7,757 nucleotides of DNA from Deltaproteobacteria bacterium (lineage in GTDB: Bacteria; Desulfobacterota; Desulfofervidia; Desulfofervidales; DG-60), in contig JAGGTC010000121.1 in assembly GCA_021163945.1 (NCBI GenBank), positions 1-7,757 of the forward strand, given 5' to 3'. The notes below the pieces were generated by a model. It had not been told where the DNA came from and made no database searches. It saw only the letters and a list, made by a program, of their open reading frames with translations. The translations under genes were made by a program, and so were the position numbers. Shown piece by piece: positions 5,110 through 7,757 of this stretch (the first letter of the stretch is position 1; each line of letters starts with the position of its first letter).

Positions 5110-6784
5110 AGAACCTAAAGTCTCTCAATCAGAAGAAAGTCAGGAAAAACTAATGAAGCTCTATAAGCAAGGCATTAAAGAGGTCCAGGTGGGGGAAATT
5201 GTATCAGGAAAGGTAGTCTGTATTAGTAAAGACCATGTCATGGTAGACATTGGGTACAAGACTGAGGGGGCTATACCCATCTCTGAATTTACTGACAACT
5301 CAGGAAATGTCTCTGTAAAGGAAGGAGATACAGTGGATGTGCTCTTTCAAGGGATGAATCAAGCAGATGGCAGCATATCCCTATCCAGAAAAAGGGCTAT
5401 TGAGATCAAAACCTGGGAGAATATAGAGAAGGCCTATAATCAGAATGAGATTATCCGTGGCAAAATAGTAAAAAGGATAAAGGGGGGATTTATTGTAGAC
5501 ATTGGCATACCCGCCTTTTTGCCAGGTTCTCAGGTAGATATCAAGCCTGTCAAAGACTATGATAGTTTTGTAGGAAAGGATTACCCCTTTAAGGTCATTA
5601 AATACAATAAGCGCCTTCATAATGTAATATTATCCCGCCGCTTGATATTGGAAGAAGAAAGGGAGAGGCAGAGGAAGCGCACCTTATCTATCTTAAAAGA
5701 GGGGGCTGTAATTTATGGGAGGGTAAAAAATATCACAGACTATGGGGCATTTATTGATTTGGGGGGTATAGACGGACTGCTTCATATTAGAGATATATCC
5801 TGGGACAAGATAAACCACCCCTCAGACAAGTTTGAGATAGGGGATGAGGTAAAGGTAAAGGTCTTAAAGTTTAATCCGGAAAAGGGAGAGATATCTCTGG
5901 GGATGAAACAGCTTACAGAAGACCCATGGATTAAGGTACCTCAAAAATATCCCATAGGGGCAACAGTGAAAGGGCGTGTAGTAAACCTTACAGACTATGG
6001 TGCATTTGTGAAATTGGAAGAGGGGGTAAAGGGGCTTATCCATATATCAGAGATGTCTTGGACAAAAAAGAGGATAAGACACCCTTCAGAGGTAATCTCT
6101 GTAGGGGATACAGTGGAGGTTAAGATATTAGGACATGATGTAAAGAAGAGGCGTATTTCCCTTGGCATAAAGCAGATTGGGCCAGACCCCTGGGAGATTG
6201 TCCAGGAAAAATACCCTGTAGGCAGCATTGTAGAGGGGAAGATAAAAAACATTACAAAATTTGGGATCTTTGTAGAGGTGGTGGAGGGTATAGATGGCTT
6301 AGTCCATGTCTCTGATATATCTTGGACAAAACGCATTAAACACCCGGCAGACCTGTATAAAAAGGGACAAGTTGTTAAGGCAAAGGTGTTGGAGATAGAC
6401 AAAGAAAAGGGGAAATTGGCCTTGGGTATAAAGCAGCTCACACCAAATCCATGGGAGACCATAGGAGAGAAGTACCAAATAGGTAATATAGTAACTGGAA
6501 AGATAACAAATATCACAGATTTTGGTCTGTTTGTAGAAATTGAGGAGGGAATCGAAGGGTTGGTCCATGTCTCTGAGATCTATCGGGATAAGGCGAAAAA
6601 CCTAAATGATAACTTTAAGATAGGCGATGATATAAAGACAAAGGTAATTAGATTAAACCCTGAGGAGAAAAGAATAGGACTTTCTTTAAGGCAATTAGAA
6701 GAAGAAAATTCTACTTTTAAATATGCCTCCAATTCTAAAACTACCCTTAAATTAGGGGATTTGATCAAACCGAGGATCTCTTAA
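5102..6784 (+). CDS. rpsA: 30S ribosomal protein S1, six S1 domains
   Basis: S1 binds mRNA at the 30S subunit and promotes initiation on structured or weak leaders. The protein has 560 residues, in the normal range for full-length Gram-negative S1. Six OB-fold S1 repeats are visible, at about 29-97, 115-180, 199-269, 284-356, 371-443 and 458-531. The first two are divergent, as in ribosome-docking repeats. The last four carry the RNA-binding pattern TDYGAF/TDFGLF, then GL-H-S-I-W, e.g. 212-217, 297-302, 385-390 (TKFGIF) and 472-477. Each is joined to the next by a DPW or NPW linker (274-276, 362-364, 449-451). In repeat 3 the usual acidic stretch after DYGAFIDL is GGIDG. The tail (531-560) ends with LGDLIK, a segment I recall from deltaproteobacterial S1. 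It overlaps cmk by 8 nt and is followed 3 nt later by the exchanger gene. Related S1-repeat proteins of Firmicutes have four repeats, which excludes them here. Confidence 0.97.
   Translation: MNEEPKVSQSEESQEKLMKLYKQGIKEVQVGEIVSGKVVCISKDHVMVDIGYKTEGAIPISEFTDNSGNVSVKEGDTVDVLFQGMNQADGSISLSRKRAIEIKTWENIEKAYNQNEIIRGKIVKRIKGGFIVDIGIPAFLPGSQVDIKPVKDYDSFVGKDYPFKVIKYNKRLHNVILSRRLILEEERERQRKRTLSILKEGAVIYGRVKNITDYGAFIDLGGIDGLLHIRDISWDKINHPSDKFEIGDEVKVKVLKFNPEKGEISLGMKQLTEDPWIKVPQKYPIGATVKGRVVNLTDYGAFVKLEEGVKGLIHISEMSWTKKRIRHPSEVISVGDTVEVKILGHDVKKRRISLGIKQIGPDPWEIVQEKYPVGSIVEGKIKNITKFGIFVEVVEGIDGLVHVSDISWTKRIKHPADLYKKGQVVKAKVLEIDKEKGKLALGIKQLTPNPWETIGEKYQIGNIVTGKITNITDFGLFVEIEEGIEGLVHVSEIYRDKAKNLNDNFKIGDDIKTKVIRLNPEEKRIGLSLRQLEEENSTFKYASNSKTTLKLGDLIKPRIS
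6772..6776 (+). promoter_or_regulatory. Shine-Dalgarno sequence of the exchanger-like gene
   Basis: GAGGA at 6772-6776 lies 11 nt upstream of the GTG start at 6788, inside the last codons of rpsA. It supports GTG as the true start. No promoter is visible between the two genes, so transcription is expected to continue from rpsA. Confidence 0.5.
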
Positions 6785-6787
6785 AAA

Positions 6788-7729
6788 GTGCCATTATATA
6801 ATTCAAAAATATGGATCAGGCTTATTACCTCTAGCCTAGTAATCTTTTTTGCCGGCAGGCGTTTGCCTGAGTATGCTAGATTTTTCCTATCTCAACCCTA
6901 TAAACGTACCCAATTAAGGCACCTTGTTCTAAATGCCATTATCTTTTTGCCTGAGTTATGCGTCATTACTGGTACCATTGTTGTCGCCCACGATCCAAAA
7001 CTGGCCCTGGCAGGGATATTGGGTATAAATCTATTCAATCTCTTTACTTTGGCCCTATTGCTCTCCTTAAATAGAGGAAAGGCATTTGATATACATTATA
7101 CAACTGTACTATCTAGTATAATTTTGACAATCGTGGTCTGTTTAGGTATATGGAAGGGGGGAGTAGGTATTTTACATGTTAGCTGGGCAAGTTTAGTCTT
7201 GTTGATAGGCTACCTCTTCTACACAAAGGTGTCTATGGATGTAATCTCAAGGCCTACTGAGCAAGAGTTGAAGATACACATCATTTATGCCCGCCTTTTT
7301 ATTGCCTCTTTACTCATTTTTGCTGTAGGCGGACCCTTGGCCTATGCATGTCATGAAATGGCAACTGCCTTTAAACTAAACACCTCCCTAGTAGGTGGCT
7401 TCTTGTTGGCTGCAATTACCTGCTCACCCAGGATAGCCAGCCTATTACCTCAAATGAGACAAGGTAAACTGTCAGAGTCCATAAACACCACCCTGCATAG
7501 TAGTATATTTACATTAGGGATACTTGTATTTTTGGCAGATTTGTTTTATGCTAAAGCCCCCCTATTTGTTGAGGCTACTACTATCCATCTTTGGTTGGCC
7601 TTAGAGGGTATTTTACTTATGGCAATTTCGTATCTTATCTTGATATATAAAAGGCCAACATTTAGTCCACTTTTGATAATTACTATCTATATAACTAGTT
7701 TTTTGATATTTCTATATAAGGCACTTTGA
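6788..7729 (+). CDS. CaCA-superfamily (Na+/Ca2+ exchanger-like) membrane protein, divergent second repeat
   Basis: This 313-residue, strongly hydrophobic protein has about ten membrane segments (near 10-25, 43-66, 71-93, 104-121, 125-145, 164-190, 198-220, 232-251, 264-286 and 290-310), the usual CaCA number, in two inverted halves. Half one keeps the alpha-repeat signature: LPEL at 54-57 (family TSLPE) and GINLFN at 79-84 (family GSNIFN). In half two the matching positions read TCSPRIAS (211-218) and HSSIFT (237-242). The glutamate of the second repeat is therefore Arg215, and the ion-binding Asp/Asn position is Thr242. CaCA proteins normally swap Ca2+ for Na+ or H+ across the inner membrane. 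With these losses it may carry another ion, have altered stoichiometry, or no longer transport. It starts at GTG 3 nt after rpsA, and its last base is shared with the next ATG, so it is operon-internal. Family membership is fairly secure; function is not. Confidence 0.75.
   Translation: MPLYNSKIWIRLITSSLVIFFAGRRLPEYARFFLSQPYKRTQLRHLVLNAIIFLPELCVITGTIVVAHDPKLALAGILGINLFNLFTLALLLSLNRGKAFDIHYTTVLSSIILTIVVCLGIWKGGVGILHVSWASLVLLIGYLFYTKVSMDVISRPTEQELKIHIIYARLFIASLLIFAVGGPLAYACHEMATAFKLNTSLVGGFLLAAITCSPRIASLLPQMRQGKLSESINTTLHSSIFTLGILVFLADLFYAKAPLFVEATTIHLWLALEGILLMAISYLILIYKRPTFSPLLIITIYITSFLIFLYKAL
7718..7721 (+). promoter_or_regulatory. Weak Shine-Dalgarno sequence for the last gene
   Basis: AAGG at 7718-7721 lies 7 nt upstream of the ATG at 7729, within the exchanger gene. 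The short match suggests translation coupled to the upstream gene. Confidence 0.3.
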
Positions 7730-7757
7730 TGAGTGAGAAGAAACACCCTATATTAAG
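7729..7757 (+). CDS. Start of a further gene (3' partial)
   Basis: An ATG at 7729 overlaps the exchanger stop codon by one base (TGATG). Nine codons are visible (MSEKKHPIL) before the window ends. The charged start followed by the beginning of a hydrophobic run would fit an N-terminal signal or anchor. In several deltaproteobacteria a signal peptide peptidase (sppA) lies downstream of rpsA, so this could be its start. Nine residues cannot decide that. Confidence 0.45.

Noticed and set aside
5995..6516. A 173-codon open frame on the - strand inside rpsA
   Set aside because: It lies antisense to four well-conserved S1 repeats. Its translation is low-complexity Phe/Pro/Ser-rich, as expected from the reverse of a repetitive gene.
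5290..6700. DNA-level repeats inside rpsA
   Set aside because: They follow from the repeated S1 protein domains and are not an independent repeat element.

Overview
The window reads as chromosomal DNA from an A+T-rich bacterium. The proteins are rich in Lys, Glu and Ile, and ATA and AGA/AGG codons are common, as in many thermophiles. The block hisC-cmk-rpsA with a neighbouring folE2 and a six-domain S1 protein suggests a deltaproteobacterial (Desulfobacterota-like) organism, perhaps thermophilic. That placement is inference from gene content and order; nothing here proves the taxon.

Layout. (1) Positions 1-539, + strand: the last codons of a protein that starts outside the window, then two short ORFs of 77 and 83 codons. 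The two ORFs share one reading frame and are separated only by tandem TAG TAG codons. Their sequences resemble, from memory, the C-terminal part of large DUF499-type ATPases, so this may be a broken gene or a split module. (2) 626-2446, - strand: a 606-residue cobalamin-binding radical SAM enzyme of the RiPP-maturation (rSAM_ocin_1-like) type, with unusual cysteine spacing and no recognisable precursor peptide beside it. (3) A 75-bp divergent promoter region. (4) 2522-3313, + strand: GTP cyclohydrolase IB (folE2). (5) 3353-7729, + strand: a tight run of hisC, cmk, rpsA and a 10-helix membrane protein related to Ca2+/cation antiporters. These genes overlap or lie within 3 nt of each other. A sixth gene begins at 7729 and leaves the window.

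Function. folE2 makes the pterin precursor for folate or 7-deazaguanine compounds. hisC performs the histidinol-phosphate transamination. cmk phosphorylates CMP/dCMP, and rpsA encodes the S1 protein that helps mRNA bind the 30S subunit. The hisC-cmk-rpsA run is housekeeping. The radical SAM gene and the left-hand fragments look accessory.

The most striking regulatory pattern is that the three genes with credible own promoters (radical SAM, folE2, hisC) each have a -10 box ending only 6-8 nt before the start codon and no usable Shine-Dalgarno sequence. This predicts leaderless or nearly leaderless mRNAs. The operon-internal genes rpsA and the exchanger do have Shine-Dalgarno sequences. The exchanger-like protein keeps the first of its paired motifs but has lost the acidic residues of the second. 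I did not find a CRISPR array, insertion sequence, tRNA or rRNA.
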